Shown here: one piece after another, positions 51,472 to 60,742 of the stretch | Position numbering within the stretch: position 1 is the stretch's first letter | Layout: each line of letters opens with the position of its first letter | Source: Janthinobacterium agaricidamnosum NBRC 102515 = DSM 9628 | GTDB taxonomy: Bacteria; Pseudomonadota; Gammaproteobacteria; Burkholderiales; Burkholderiaceae_D | Direction: 5' to 3' | NCBI RefSeq assembly: GCF_000723165.1 | Contig: NZ_HG322949.1 | Location: 1,803,184 to 1,867,183 of the forward strand | Length of the DNA stretch: 64,000 nt | Position numbers and translations under genes: made by a program | Notes under the pieces: model-generated | Told to the model about the DNA's origin: nothing | Database searches by the model: none | Seen by the model: the letters and a program-made list of their open reading frames with translations, nothing else

Positions 51472-52078
51472 TCTGAAAATCGCGATGCGCGCATGGCTAG
51501 CCGGCAGCGCCACGCTGGTCTGCATGATAGCCCAGGCGGCCGGTCCGGTCCAGCCGGCGGCATCGGCATCGGCCGCGGCGCCGGCGCCGGCTGCGGCGGT
51601 ATCGGCTTCCGCCAATGCGCAGGCGCAGGCGGTGTCCGACACCTTGAGCAAGATCGAAGCCGAGACGCTGGTGCTGAAGGCGCGCGAGCGGCAATTGTCG
51701 GTCAAGGCCAGCATCGGCGCCCGCGAACAGGAAATCGCCACGCGCCAGTTCGAGCGCAGCCTGCTGGTGCGCGCGCCGCTGCATGGCGAGCCGACGCTGG
51801 TGGCGGTGGAGGGCATGGGACGGCGCCTGGTCGCCACGCTGGAATTCGACAATGGCGACAAGGTCGAAGTGCGCCAGGGCGACCAGCTCGAAGGCGGCGC
51901 CCGCGTGGTCGCGGTCGAGCCGGGCGCGCTGGTGCTGCAAACGCCGCGCAAGCAACGGGTCCGGCTCAATATCGTGCAGCGCCAGCCGGAGCGCGGCAAT
52001 CTGAACAATCCGAATAATCTGAATAACAACGTCGCCGCCGGCGCGCTGTCGCTGCCTTTGCCACCACAGGGGAAATGA
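51461..52078 (+). CDS. pilP: PilP, type IVb pilus biogenesis protein
   Basis: 205 aa from ATG 51461 (GAAGGA eight nt upstream), overlapping pilO by 11 bp. Signal peptide, Ala/Ser linker, coiled coil (VSDTLSKIEAETLVLKARER) and a beta domain (LVAVEGMGRRLVATLEFDNG) seen in R64-type PilP. Ends in an Asn-rich tail. Confidence 0.9.
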   Translation: MPNNLKIAMRAWLAGSATLVCMIAQAAGPVQPAASASAAAPAPAAAVSASANAQAQAVSDTLSKIEAETLVLKARERQLSVKASIGAREQEIATRQFERSLLVRAPLHGEPTLVAVEGMGRRLVATLEFDNGDKVEVRQGDQLEGGARVVAVEPGALVLQTPRKQRVRLNIVQRQPERGNLNNPNNLNNNVAAGALSLPLPPQGK

Positions 52079-53688
52079 AGATGATCGCCAAACAAGCAGA
52101 TAACCGTACCGTGCTGCCGCTGCGCCGCGTCGGCCCCGCCGTCAGCGCCGTCGCCAGCGGCGAGGTATTGAGCCGCAGCGGCACTTTCGAGGCCAGCAGC
52201 GAGCAAGTCAAGCTGCTGTGCCTGCTGGCCGGCGGCCAGCTGCTGGTGGCCTATGGCCAGGGCACCAATCCGCATGTGCTGTCGTATTGCGCGCGGCTGG
52301 AAAAAATGGGCCAGCCGTTCAAGCTGGTGTTCACCGATATCGAGGCGATCACCGCCTTGTACCAGGATGGCCATGCCGGCGCCGGCGGACGCCGCCAGGA
52401 GCATTCGATGATGCAGGTGACGGCCAAGGATTTGCTGACCAAGGCATGCAGCGCGCGCGCATCGGACATCCATATCCGGGTCGAACGCAACGCCACCGAA
52501 GTCTATTTCCGCATCCATAACGACCTGGTGCTGAACAGCAGCCAGACCGTCGAATACGGCACCCGCCTGCTGGCCACCTTGTATGGCGCGATGACGTCGG
52601 TGTCCGACAGTTCGTACAAGCCGACCGAACGGCAGGACGCCAGCATCGCCGACCGCGACAAGCTGCCGCCGATGCTGTACGGCGTGCGGATCGCCACCGC
52701 GCCGACCAGCGAAGGCACGGTGATGGTGCTGCGCCTGCTGTATAACGACGCCGGCGACCATATCGACCTGCGCCCGCTCGGCTTCAGCGACAAGCATGCG
52801 GCGCTGCTGCAATGCCTGAAGGAACAACCGATCGGCATGAACATCATTTGCGGCCCGACCGGTTCCGGCAAGTCGACCACGCTGCAGCGCGTGCTGACCG
52901 GCCAGATCCTGGAAACCGAGCACAAGCTGCATGTGCTGACGGTGGAAGACCCGGTCGAATATCCGATCGACGGCGCGGTGCAGACCTCGGTCATCAACGC
53001 CCCGACCGAAGAAGAGCGCAGCCGCATGTTTTCGGCGGCGATCTCGAATGCGCTGCGGCTCGACCCGGACACCATCATGATCGGCGAAATGCGCGACCGC
53101 GCGTCGGCCCAGAATGCGCTGCGCGCCGCGATGACCGGCCACCAGGTCTGGACCACGGTGCACGCCAACAGCGCCATCGCGATCATCGACCGGCTGGCCG
53201 ACCTGGGCTTGCCGATGAACCTGATCAGCGACCATACGCTGATCACCGGCCTGGTCAGCCAGCGCCTGGTCAAGCTGCTGTGCCCGGATTGCAAGGTGCC
53301 GTACGCCGAAGGCCGGCAAGCGCTGTCCGAAGCGGCCCAGACGCGTTTGCGCCGTGCCTTGCCCTACGGTATGGACCGGGTCTGCGTGGCCGGTCCCGGC
53401 TGCCCGACCTGCAATGGCCACGGCACCATCGGCCGCACCGTGGTGGCCGAGGTGATCACGCCGGACGAGCGCTTTTTCAGCTACGTGCGGGCGGGCGACA
53501 AATCGGCCGCGCTGCGCTATTGGCAAACCAACCTGGGCGGCCAGACGCTGCTCGCGCATACGCTGTCGAAAGTGGCGCAGGGCCTGGTCGATCCGCGCAT
53601 GGCGGAGCAGGTGGTCGGCCATCTGACCAGCGAAATCCCGGTGCAGACCGCGCGTCTGAGCATCGCGGAGGACAGCCATGCTGGCTGA
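52075..53688 (+). CDS. pilQ: PilQ, type IVb pilus assembly ATPase
   Basis: 537 aa. Walker A GPTGSGKST near 260-268, Asp box TVEDPVEYPI, Walker B TIMIGEMRD, His box HQVWTTVHANS, and a zinc knuckle CPDC...CPTC: BfpD/PilB-type extension ATPase. Four-bp overlap with pilP. Confidence 0.96.
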   Translation: MKMIAKQADNRTVLPLRRVGPAVSAVASGEVLSRSGTFEASSEQVKLLCLLAGGQLLVAYGQGTNPHVLSYCARLEKMGQPFKLVFTDIEAITALYQDGHAGAGGRRQEHSMMQVTAKDLLTKACSARASDIHIRVERNATEVYFRIHNDLVLNSSQTVEYGTRLLATLYGAMTSVSDSSYKPTERQDASIADRDKLPPMLYGVRIATAPTSEGTVMVLRLLYNDAGDHIDLRPLGFSDKHAALLQCLKEQPIGMNIICGPTGSGKSTTLQRVLTGQILETEHKLHVLTVEDPVEYPIDGAVQTSVINAPTEEERSRMFSAAISNALRLDPDTIMIGEMRDRASAQNALRAAMTGHQVWTTVHANSAIAIIDRLADLGLPMNLISDHTLITGLVSQRLVKLLCPDCKVPYAEGRQALSEAAQTRLRRALPYGMDRVCVAGPGCPTCNGHGTIGRTVVAEVITPDERFFSYVRAGDKSAALRYWQTNLGGQTLLAHTLSKVAQGLVDPRMAEQVVGHLTSEIPVQTARLSIAEDSHAG

Positions 53689-54754
53689 ACTGAATCACCA
53701 TTGGGCCAAGCTGCAGTTTTCCGAACTGCCGCGGCTGCGGCTGTACCGCAAGATCGCCAAGATGCTGTCGAACGGCTTGCCCTTGCTGAAGATCCTCGAT
53801 GAATTGTGGGAGCGCGCCTCGTCGCGCGGCCGCAATCCGAACGAGCCGATGGCGCTGGTGCTGTCGGACTGCCGGCGCATGGTGCAGAACGGCCGCTCGC
53901 TGGCCGACGGCCTGGCCGACTGGATCCCGGTCAATGAACAAATGATCATCGGCGCCGGCGAACAGTCGGGCCGCCTGGAATCGACGCTGGGAGTGCTGAT
54001 CGACGTGGTGCAGGCGCAAAAGAAGATCAAGAACGTGATTTTGTCGGGGCTCAGCTACCCGCTGGCGATCGGCGGGCTGATCCTGATTTACCTGTACATC
54101 TTCGGCACCCGCGTGATTCCCGAATTCGCCAGGATGCTGGACCCGGCCGGCTGGCACGGCGCGGCCCGTTCGCTGTATGTGATGTCGCAGCTGGTGCAGC
54201 ACTGGATGGTGGCCATCGTCGGGCTGGTGCTGGCCGTGATCGCCGTGCTGCTGCTGTCGATGCCTTACTGGCGCGGCAACCTGCGCGTCATCGCCGACCG
54301 TTTCGCGCCGTATTCGATTTACCGCCTGATCATCGGCAGCGGCTTCCTGATGGCGTTTTCGGCCTTGCAGTTCGCCGGCATCACGGTTGAAAAATCGCTG
54401 ATGCGCCTGGCCCAGCGCGCCCAGCCATGGCTGCGCGAACGGCTCGACGGCGCGCTGCTGGGCGTCAAGTCCGGCCTCAATTGCGGCGAAGCGCTGCGCG
54501 CCGCCGGCTACGGTTTTCCGTCGCCGGAACTGGTCGACGATTTGTGCGTGTACGCCCAATACCGGGGGTTCGCCGAGGCCCTCAAATTGATGGCCGACGA
54601 ATGGATGGAAGAGGGTGTCGCCACCATCGAGCGGCAAATGAAATTGCTGAACGGCGCATCGATCGTCTGCCTGGCCACCGTGATCGGCTGGCTGGTGACC
54701 GGCTTTTTCGGCATACAGCAAGAAATCGCCACCATGACCCGCGCGGTGCATTAG
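53678..54754 (+). CDS. pilR: PilR, type IVb pilus platform protein
   Basis: 358 aa, GspF/PilC/BfpE family: KIAKMLSNGLPLLKILDEL, IIGAGEQSGRLESTLG, two to three membrane segments (GLSYPLAIGGLILIYLYI, VLAVIAVLLL). GGAG precedes the ATG; overlaps pilQ by 11 bp. Confidence 0.95.
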   Translation: MLAELNHHWAKLQFSELPRLRLYRKIAKMLSNGLPLLKILDELWERASSRGRNPNEPMALVLSDCRRMVQNGRSLADGLADWIPVNEQMIIGAGEQSGRLESTLGVLIDVVQAQKKIKNVILSGLSYPLAIGGLILIYLYIFGTRVIPEFARMLDPAGWHGAARSLYVMSQLVQHWMVAIVGLVLAVIAVLLLSMPYWRGNLRVIADRFAPYSIYRLIIGSGFLMAFSALQFAGITVEKSLMRLAQRAQPWLRERLDGALLGVKSGLNCGEALRAAGYGFPSPELVDDLCVYAQYRGFAEALKLMADEWMEEGVATIERQMKLLNGASIVCLATVIGWLVTGFFGIQQEIATMTRAVH

Positions 54755-54851
54755 CGCGCCGGTTTTTGTAAAGAATCAGCGTGGTGAAAACCACGCGGCA
54801 GTCGCAGTGAAGTTTAATTCCGTCGTTTAATTTTTTTAACTGGAGCCTGAC

Positions 54852-55388
54852 ATGAAACGCACTAACACAATGAATCAACTGCCATCGCCATTGTTCCGTC
54901 AACAGGGCGCGTCGCTGCTGGAAGGCATCGCCTATCTGGGCATCGCCGCGCTGGTGATCCTGGGCGCCGTGTCGCTGCTGAACGGCGCGTTCAGCAGCGC
55001 CCAGTCGAACCGTTCCGCCGAAGAGCTGATTTCGGTGCGCACCGCCGTCAAGAAACTGTATATGGCGTCCGGCTATGGCACCGGCAGCCTGAATGCCCAG
55101 TTGGTGACGGCGCGCGTGCTGCCCAACGGCTTGACGCAAAACGGCGCCACGATCACCAATTCCTTCGGCGGCCCGGTGACCATCACCGGCGCCACCTCGA
55201 ATTTCACGGTGGCTTACGGCCAGGTGCCGCAAGACGTCTGCATCAGCACCGTCACCGGCGCCAGCGGCTGGAGCACGATCAGCTCCACTGGCGGCGGCGC
55301 CCCGGTCTCGACGTTCCCGGTCACCGCGACCGACGCCGGCAAGGTGTGCGCGGCCGCCAATAACGACCTGACCTTCACCGCCAGCTGA
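54852..55388 (+). CDS. pilS: PilS, major type IVb prepilin
   Basis: 178 aa. Leader MKRTNTMNQLPSPLFRQQG, cut after Gly19; mature Ala20 then SLLEGIAYLGIAALVIL with Glu at +5. Two Cys near the end (DVCIS, KVCAA) should form the D-region disulphide. A 97-bp gap before it may allow separate high expression. Confidence 0.93.
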   Translation: MKRTNTMNQLPSPLFRQQGASLLEGIAYLGIAALVILGAVSLLNGAFSSAQSNRSAEELISVRTAVKKLYMASGYGTGSLNAQLVTARVLPNGLTQNGATITNSFGGPVTITGATSNFTVAYGQVPQDVCISTVTGASGWSTISSTGGGAPVSTFPVTATDAGKVCAAANNDLTFTAS

Positions 55389-55427
55389 TTTACCCCCGAC
55401 TCAACCAATAAATAGATTGCTCATCCG

Positions 55428-56399
55428 ATGCTTGCTGCTACCACTGTCAAGGAACTTCGATTTTCCGAACTGTACCTGGGTCACGAAACCCTGGACGACC
55501 GCTTTTCGGAAACTCCGGGCGCCGACGTCAATATACTGTCCGCCGGTCCCGCGCTGCGCCGCGACCTGGACTTGCTGCTGGCGATGTGCCGCGACGCCCT
55601 GGCGGCGGTGAGCAACTCGCAACGTTGCCGGGTGCTGTATGACGGCGTACCGTATCATGTGTCGGTGATGCGCACCACCGGCGGCACGGTGTTCGTGCTG
55701 CGCCGTATCGCCGGCACGATACCGTCGTTGTCCTCGCTCGGCATTCCCGATGCGTACCTGCGCCGCTTGCAGGTGCGCGACATGAGCGGCCTGTTCATCA
55801 TCAGCGGGCCGTCCAAGTCGGGCAAGACCACCACCGCCTGCGCGCTGATCAAGCAGCGCCTGCAAGCCTTCGGCGGGCTGGCGGTGACCGGCGAGGAATT
55901 GATCGAACTGCCGCTGGAAGGCCATCACGGCACCGGCGTGTGCTATCAAACCACCATCGGCGGCCAGCTGTCGTTCCGCGAGGGCTGGAATAACCTGATG
56001 CGCTCCGGCGCGCAGATCATCTTCGTCGACGAAATACGCGATGAAGAAAGCGCGGCGGCGGTGCTGCGCGCCAGCATGGAAGGACGTTTGATCATCACCA
56101 CCATCCCGGCCGACAGCGCGATCCAGGCCATCATCAAGCTCGACGCGCTGGCGGCCGAACGGCTGGCGCCGGCCAGCGTCAAGACCTTGATGGCCGATGG
56201 CTTGGCCGGCGTGCTGCACCAGCGCCTGGGACGCGACGGCAAGCAGCCGCTGATGACGGAAACGCTGTTCCTGCGCGATGCGCTGCGCACCCGCAGCATC
56301 TTGCGCGACGGCGCCTACGACCAGCTGGCGGTCGATATCAAGCAGCAGATGGCGGCGATGATTTCCAGCTACGAACCAGCCCGGCGGGTGCTGGCGTGA
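55428..56399 (+). CDS. PilT-related ATPase within the pilus operon
   Basis: 323 aa. Walker A GPSKSGKT at 127-134, Walker B QIIFVDEIRDEES; the His box is replaced (ASMEGRLIITTIPADS). Shorter and more divergent than the retraction ATPase at 37768-38862. Possibly a second motor for the same pilus. Confidence 0.85.
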   Translation: MLAATTVKELRFSELYLGHETLDDRFSETPGADVNILSAGPALRRDLDLLLAMCRDALAAVSNSQRCRVLYDGVPYHVSVMRTTGGTVFVLRRIAGTIPSLSSLGIPDAYLRRLQVRDMSGLFIISGPSKSGKTTTACALIKQRLQAFGGLAVTGEELIELPLEGHHGTGVCYQTTIGGQLSFREGWNNLMRSGAQIIFVDEIRDEESAAAVLRASMEGRLIITTIPADSAIQAIIKLDALAAERLAPASVKTLMADGLAGVLHQRLGRDGKQPLMTETLFLRDALRTRSILRDGAYDQLAVDIKQQMAAMISSYEPARRVLA

Positions 56400-56890
56400 T
56401 GCTGCCGCTGGTCGTGCTGACGCTGATGATGTCGCTGGCCGGCTACTACGGCACGCGGCATCCCGAGCACAGCGTCGACAATGTCGCGCAAGTGGCGCAG
56501 TCCGGCGCGCTGGCGGCCGGCATGGCCAGCTACCGCGATGCGCTGATCGCGTATTTCGCCAGCCATCCGGGACAAACCGGCAGCGTCACGCAGCAGGCGC
56601 TGATCGCCGCCAAGGTACTGCCATCCTGGTCGCCGCTGGCCGGCGCCGCGGCGCCGCTGTGGAATAATTACCGCACGCCGGATGGCATCCTGTACATCTA
56701 CGCCGGCGCTGCGCTGCCGCACAACATCACGGCGGAGCTGCTGGCGCTGTCGAACAACTCGGTGCTGGTAGGCGGCTTCGGCTCCGGCACGTCATCGTTT
56801 GCACCGGCGCTGGGAGGGATGACGACCATCGCACGACCGCCGGTGACGATCCCGCAAGGCAGCCCGGTGTGGCTGGCCATACTCAACTGA
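56396..56890 (+). CDS. pilM: PilM-like pilus protein
   Basis: 164 aa. One N-terminal membrane segment (LPLVVLTLMMSLAGYYG), then a periplasmic domain (LPSWSPLAGAAAPLWNNYRT, LYIYAGAALPHNI). R64 PilM family. GTG start overlaps the ATPase stop by 4 bp. Confidence 0.8.
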   Translation: MMLPLVVLTLMMSLAGYYGTRHPEHSVDNVAQVAQSGALAAGMASYRDALIAYFASHPGQTGSVTQQALIAAKVLPSWSPLAGAAAPLWNNYRTPDGILYIYAGAALPHNITAELLALSNNSVLVGGFGSGTSSFAPALGGMTTIARPPVTIPQGSPVWLAILN

Positions 56891-58267
56891 ATGGAATCTC
56901 GCATGTTATCCAAGCAAGGCGGCATGAGCCTGATCGAAGTGCTGGGCGCGCTGGCCATCAGCGCGATACTGCTGTCCGGCCTGACGGCGCTGGTCGACAG
57001 CTCGCTGGCCGACACCAAGGCCGACCAGGCGGGCGCCTACCAGGCCGCGATCGGCGCGGCGGCGGCGCACTACCTGGCCGATAATTACGGCGTGCTGGCC
57101 ATTTCCGCCAATATAGGCGTCACCAAGCCAGTGACGCTGACTGCGCTGAAGAACGCCGGCGAAATTTCACCGTTGCAGGCGGCCGCCAATGTCTATGGCC
57201 AGACGCCGTGCCTGCTGGTACGCGCCCGCAATGCGTCGCCCACCAATCCGGCCATCGTGCTCGATGCGCTGGTGGTGACCGAGGGCGGCCAGGCCATCGG
57301 CGACGCCAGCATCGCCTATGTCGCGGCGCAAGCGGGCAAAGGCGGCGGTTACATCAATAGCCTGAACTCCGCCGTGGCGCAGGGTTCCGGCGGCGCGTGG
57401 TCGTTGAGCGCCGCCACCACGCCGACGCTGAACCAGTTCAACAGCGTCAGTTGCAGCGGCCAGCCGGCCAACGCCGGCCACCTGGTCACCGCGCTGCTGT
57501 CCAACGGCGCCGGCCAAAGCTCGCAGGACTTTTTGTACCGTAACAAGGTGCCGGGCATGGATGTGCTGAACCAGATGCAGACGCCGATCGGCATGGCCAA
57601 TGGCGCGGCGGTCGATCCGGGCACCGCCTGCGGCAGCGTGGCGGCGATCGCCACCGACAAGACCAACGGCAGCCTGCTGTATTGCAACAAGATCTCAGGC
57701 ACCTGGCAAGGCTCCGGTTCTTCGTGGAAGGCGCCGGTCGATACCTATGCCAGCCTGCCCGCCGGCGATGCGGTCGGCGACGTGCGCATGGTCAAGAACA
57801 TCAGCCGCGCGTTTACCGTCGACCCGTCGGGCAAATGGGTGGCGCTGGCGGTCGACCAGAACGGCGACATGAATGTGCCGGGCAAGCTTGCCGTCGGAGG
57901 GGATGCCAATATCCGTGGCGATGCCAATATTCATGGCAATGCCACTATCGATGCAAACGCCACTGTCGGCGGTGGCGCCACGGTAGGCGCTAGTGTCATC
58001 GCCGGTGGCGCTGGTACTTTCGGCGGCGCCGTCAGCGGCCAAAGCGTGGAGGCCAAGGACTGGATTGTCGGCCAGACCGTGCAGGTATGGAAAGAAGGCA
58101 AAGAGGGCGATGTGTGTCATATCTTCACTGCGGATCCGAAGATCATCCTCAATCGTATCGGCACCATCGTACTGGAGAGCCGTTCGCCCATGCCGGGACA
58201 TACCCCGACCGCACTGATTTGCTCTGGCGTACCCGGTAACGCCCGTCTGGTACGGCTGGTGTCCTGA
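56891..58267 (+). CDS. pilV: PilV, minor pilin/tip adhesin
   Basis: 458 aa. Prepilin leader cut after Gly11; MSLIEVLGALAISAILL with Glu at +5. A long PilV body (TPIGMANGAAVDPGTACGSV region) is followed near 330-385 by left-handed hexapeptide-like repeats (GGDANIRGDANIHGN, NATVGGGATVGASVI). The variable tip ends VRLVS. No shufflon or recombinase adjoins, so the tip is fixed. Confidence 0.9.
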   Translation: MESRMLSKQGGMSLIEVLGALAISAILLSGLTALVDSSLADTKADQAGAYQAAIGAAAAHYLADNYGVLAISANIGVTKPVTLTALKNAGEISPLQAAANVYGQTPCLLVRARNASPTNPAIVLDALVVTEGGQAIGDASIAYVAAQAGKGGGYINSLNSAVAQGSGGAWSLSAATTPTLNQFNSVSCSGQPANAGHLVTALLSNGAGQSSQDFLYRNKVPGMDVLNQMQTPIGMANGAAVDPGTACGSVAAIATDKTNGSLLYCNKISGTWQGSGSSWKAPVDTYASLPAGDAVGDVRMVKNISRAFTVDPSGKWVALAVDQNGDMNVPGKLAVGGDANIRGDANIHGNATIDANATVGGGATVGASVIAGGAGTFGGAVSGQSVEAKDWIVGQTVQVWKEGKEGDVCHIFTADPKIILNRIGTIVLESRSPMPGHTPTALICSGVPGNARLVRLVS

Positions 58268-58269
58268 CG

Positions 58270-58755
58270 ATGAGGATGAATGTTTTCAAGCTTATGCCGA
58301 GGCTGGCGCGCCGCGTCAGCCCGGCCCGCATCGCGTGCCTGTTGCTGGCCATGCTGCCGATGACGCAGGCGCGCGCCTGCTGGGAAGACGCCGCCAGGCT
58401 GTACGGCGTCAACCCGGAGCTGCTGTACGCGGTCGCCAAGACCGAATCGCAGCTTAATCCGCGCGCGGTGCACCGCAATGCGAACGGCACGCGCGATATC
58501 GGCCTGATGCAGATTAACAGCACCTGGCTGCCGGTGCTGCATAAATACGGCATCGACGAACAGCAGTTGCTCGACGCCTGCACCAGCATCTATGTCGGCG
58601 CGTGGATCATGGCCGACAATATGCGGCGCATGGGCAATTCGTGGCAGGCGGTCGGCGCGTACAACGCCGCCAATCCGGTATTGCGCGCAAGTTATGCGTT
58701 GAAAGTCTATAAAAACCTGCCGTCCACCGCGCTGGGCACGCCCGCCGCCCAATAA
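58270..58755 (+). CDS. Lytic transglycosylase of the pilus operon (VirB1/BfpH-like)
   Basis: 161 aa. Signal peptide ending QARA; catalytic Glu59 in VAKTESQLNP; DIGLMQINSTWL and GAWIMADNMRRMGNSWQAVG. Opens peptidoglycan for the pilus. Starts 2 bp after pilV. Confidence 0.93.
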   Translation: MRMNVFKLMPRLARRVSPARIACLLLAMLPMTQARACWEDAARLYGVNPELLYAVAKTESQLNPRAVHRNANGTRDIGLMQINSTWLPVLHKYGIDEQQLLDACTSIYVGAWIMADNMRRMGNSWQAVGAYNAANPVLRASYALKVYKNLPSTALGTPAAQ

Positions 58756-58773
58756 ATCTGATCGATGCCATTG

Positions 58774-58800
58774 CGCCGCCCGCTTCACCGCCGGGCGGCG
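58774..58800 (+). terminator. Terminator after the pilus operon
   Basis: CGCCGCCCG, 9-nt loop, CGGGCGGCG, followed by TTGTCGTTG, 19 bp after the last stop. Confidence 0.7.
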
Positions 58801-58969
58801 TTGTCGTTGACCTTGTTGTAATGCGCGTGCATTTCAGGCATATCAAAACATGAAATAATTATGACAAAAAATCATACTTACTTATAAAAAATAATTACTT
58901 TTAACATAATCATCGGCAGCATAAGATGGCTTGTCATTTTGTCCAACGATCAATTATGTGAGGTAATGT

Positions 58970-60544
58970 ATGAGCGTCACGCGTCGCCATTTCCTGATGA
59001 AGCTGGCCGCCACCAGCGGCTACACCGCCGCCTGTGCGGCGATGACCACGCTGGGCCTGGGCGCCGCCGGCGTCGCTGCCGGCGCCGAGGCCGCGCCGCT
59101 GCGGCTGGCGCCCGGTTCCGGCAAGGGCCAGCGGGTGCTGGTGCTGGGCGCCGGCATCGCCGGACTGGTGGCGGCCTGGGAATTGCGCAAGGCCGGCTAC
59201 CAGGTGCAAGTGATCGAGGCGCGCCAGCGGGTCGGCGGGCGCAACTGGACCATCCGCGACGGCAGCCGCATCGAATACACCGACGGCACGGTGCAAACCG
59301 CCGATTTCGAGCCGGGCCAGTATTTCAACGCCGGTCCGGCGCGCCTGCCGAGCCATCATCGAACCATCCTTGGCTATTGCCGCGAATTCGGCGTGGCGCT
59401 GGAAGCCGAAGTCAATACCAGCCGCAGCGCCTATTTCTTGCCGGATGCGGCCAAGGGCAAACCGGCGATCCAGTTGCGGCGCGCCGTCAACGATGCGCGC
59501 GGGCGCCTGTCCGAATTGCTGGCCAAGGCTGCCGACGGCGGCGCGCTGGACCGTGAATTGAGCCTGGACGACCGCAAGCGGCTGCTGGAATTCCTCAAGG
59601 TATATGGCGACCTGACCCCGGAACTGGCCTTCAAGGGCACCGAGCGTTCCGGCTACACGGTGTTTCCCGGCGCCGCCGAACAAGTCGGGACGCGTCCCGA
59701 TCCGCTGTCGCTGGACGACTTGCTGGACCCGGACTTGTGGACCGCGCTGGTGTTCGACGAATTGCTGATCTTCCAGCCGACCATGCTGCAGCCGGTCGGC
59801 GGCATGGACCGGATTCCGGCCGCCTTCCAGCAGCGCCTGAAGAAAGAGATACGCCTGAACACCGAGGTCAAGGCAATTCACAATGGCGAGCAGGGCGTCA
59901 CGGTGACGGTGCAAGACCGGGCCACCGGCAAGCAGCAAAGCCTGTCCGCCGATTACGCCATCGCGACCTTTCCATTGCCGGTGCTGGCCAGGGTCGACGC
60001 CAATTTTTCGCCGGCGGTGCGCGACGCGATCGCCTCGGTCGAGTACGACACGGCCAGCAAGATCGCGTGGCAAGCGCCGCGCTTCTGGGAAACCGACAGC
60101 AATATCTATGGCGGCATTTCAGTGGTCAAGCATGTCACGGGACTGGTCTGGTACCCGAGCGGCGGTTTCCATCAGACTAACGGCACGCTGATCGGCTGCT
60201 ACAACATCAGCCAGGCTGCGCGCGATTTCACGGCGCAGCCGCTGGCGGCGCAATTCGCGTCGTCGCGCGATGTCATCGACCGCTTGCATCCGGGGCGTGG
60301 GGCCAGCCTGCGGCGGCCGGTCAGCGTGGCCTGGCACAAGGTGCCGTACAGCCTCGGTTCGTGGGTGCACTGGGGCAGGCCGGACGCGCAGCAGTACGTG
60401 CTGCTGAACCAGCCCGACGGCCGGGTGCATTTCGCCGGCGAATACCTGAGCCAGATCGGCGCCTGGCAAGAGGGCGCCGCCTTGTCCGCGCATCACGCGG
60501 TGGCGGCCATCGCCGCCCGCGTCGCCGCCGCTTCCGCCAGCTGA
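58970..60544 (+). CDS. TAT-exported flavin monoamine oxidase
   Basis: 524 aa. Twin-arginine leader (TRRHFLMK, then Ala-rich to residue 41). FAD site VLVLGAGIAGLVAAWELRKA (Gly60, Gly62, Gly65) with Glu83 and RVGGR; FAD-closing FAGEYLSQIGAWQEGA near the end. Oxidises an amine or amino acid to an imine, giving peroxide, in the periplasm. GTGAGG upstream of ATG. The next gene is an exported RidA, which hydrolyses imines. Confidence 0.93.
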   Translation: MSVTRRHFLMKLAATSGYTAACAAMTTLGLGAAGVAAGAEAAPLRLAPGSGKGQRVLVLGAGIAGLVAAWELRKAGYQVQVIEARQRVGGRNWTIRDGSRIEYTDGTVQTADFEPGQYFNAGPARLPSHHRTILGYCREFGVALEAEVNTSRSAYFLPDAAKGKPAIQLRRAVNDARGRLSELLAKAADGGALDRELSLDDRKRLLEFLKVYGDLTPELAFKGTERSGYTVFPGAAEQVGTRPDPLSLDDLLDPDLWTALVFDELLIFQPTMLQPVGGMDRIPAAFQQRLKKEIRLNTEVKAIHNGEQGVTVTVQDRATGKQQSLSADYAIATFPLPVLARVDANFSPAVRDAIASVEYDTASKIAWQAPRFWETDSNIYGGISVVKHVTGLVWYPSGGFHQTNGTLIGCYNISQAARDFTAQPLAAQFASSRDVIDRLHPGRGASLRRPVSVAWHKVPYSLGSWVHWGRPDAQQYVLLNQPDGRVHFAGEYLSQIGAWQEGAALSAHHAVAAIAARVAAASAS

Positions 60545-60550
60545 TCACTT

Positions 60551-60710
60551 AGAGCCTATCCCAGTAGATGAATACGCCCTCTTCTGGCGCCCCTCAGTAG
60601 CGGGGACTGCGTTGCTCGTCGTCGCGTGGCTCGCCACGCTTGCTCCTCACGCCTGGTCCGCGCTGCTGATGCGCTGCCAGCAGAAGACGCTCACTACTGG
60701 GATAGGCTCT
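60551..60710. repeat. Palindromic intergenic repeat (MITE-like), 160 bp
   Basis: Ends are a perfect 17-bp inverted repeat, AGAGCCTATCCCAGTAG and its complement. The inside is G/C-rich and can fold further (CGTGGCTCGCCACG). It lies in the gap between amine oxidase and ridA, has no open frame, and looks like dispersed betaproteobacterial intergenic repeats. Confidence 0.8.
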
Positions 60711-60742
60711 TATCACCGATCACTTCATAAAGAGAGCACACC

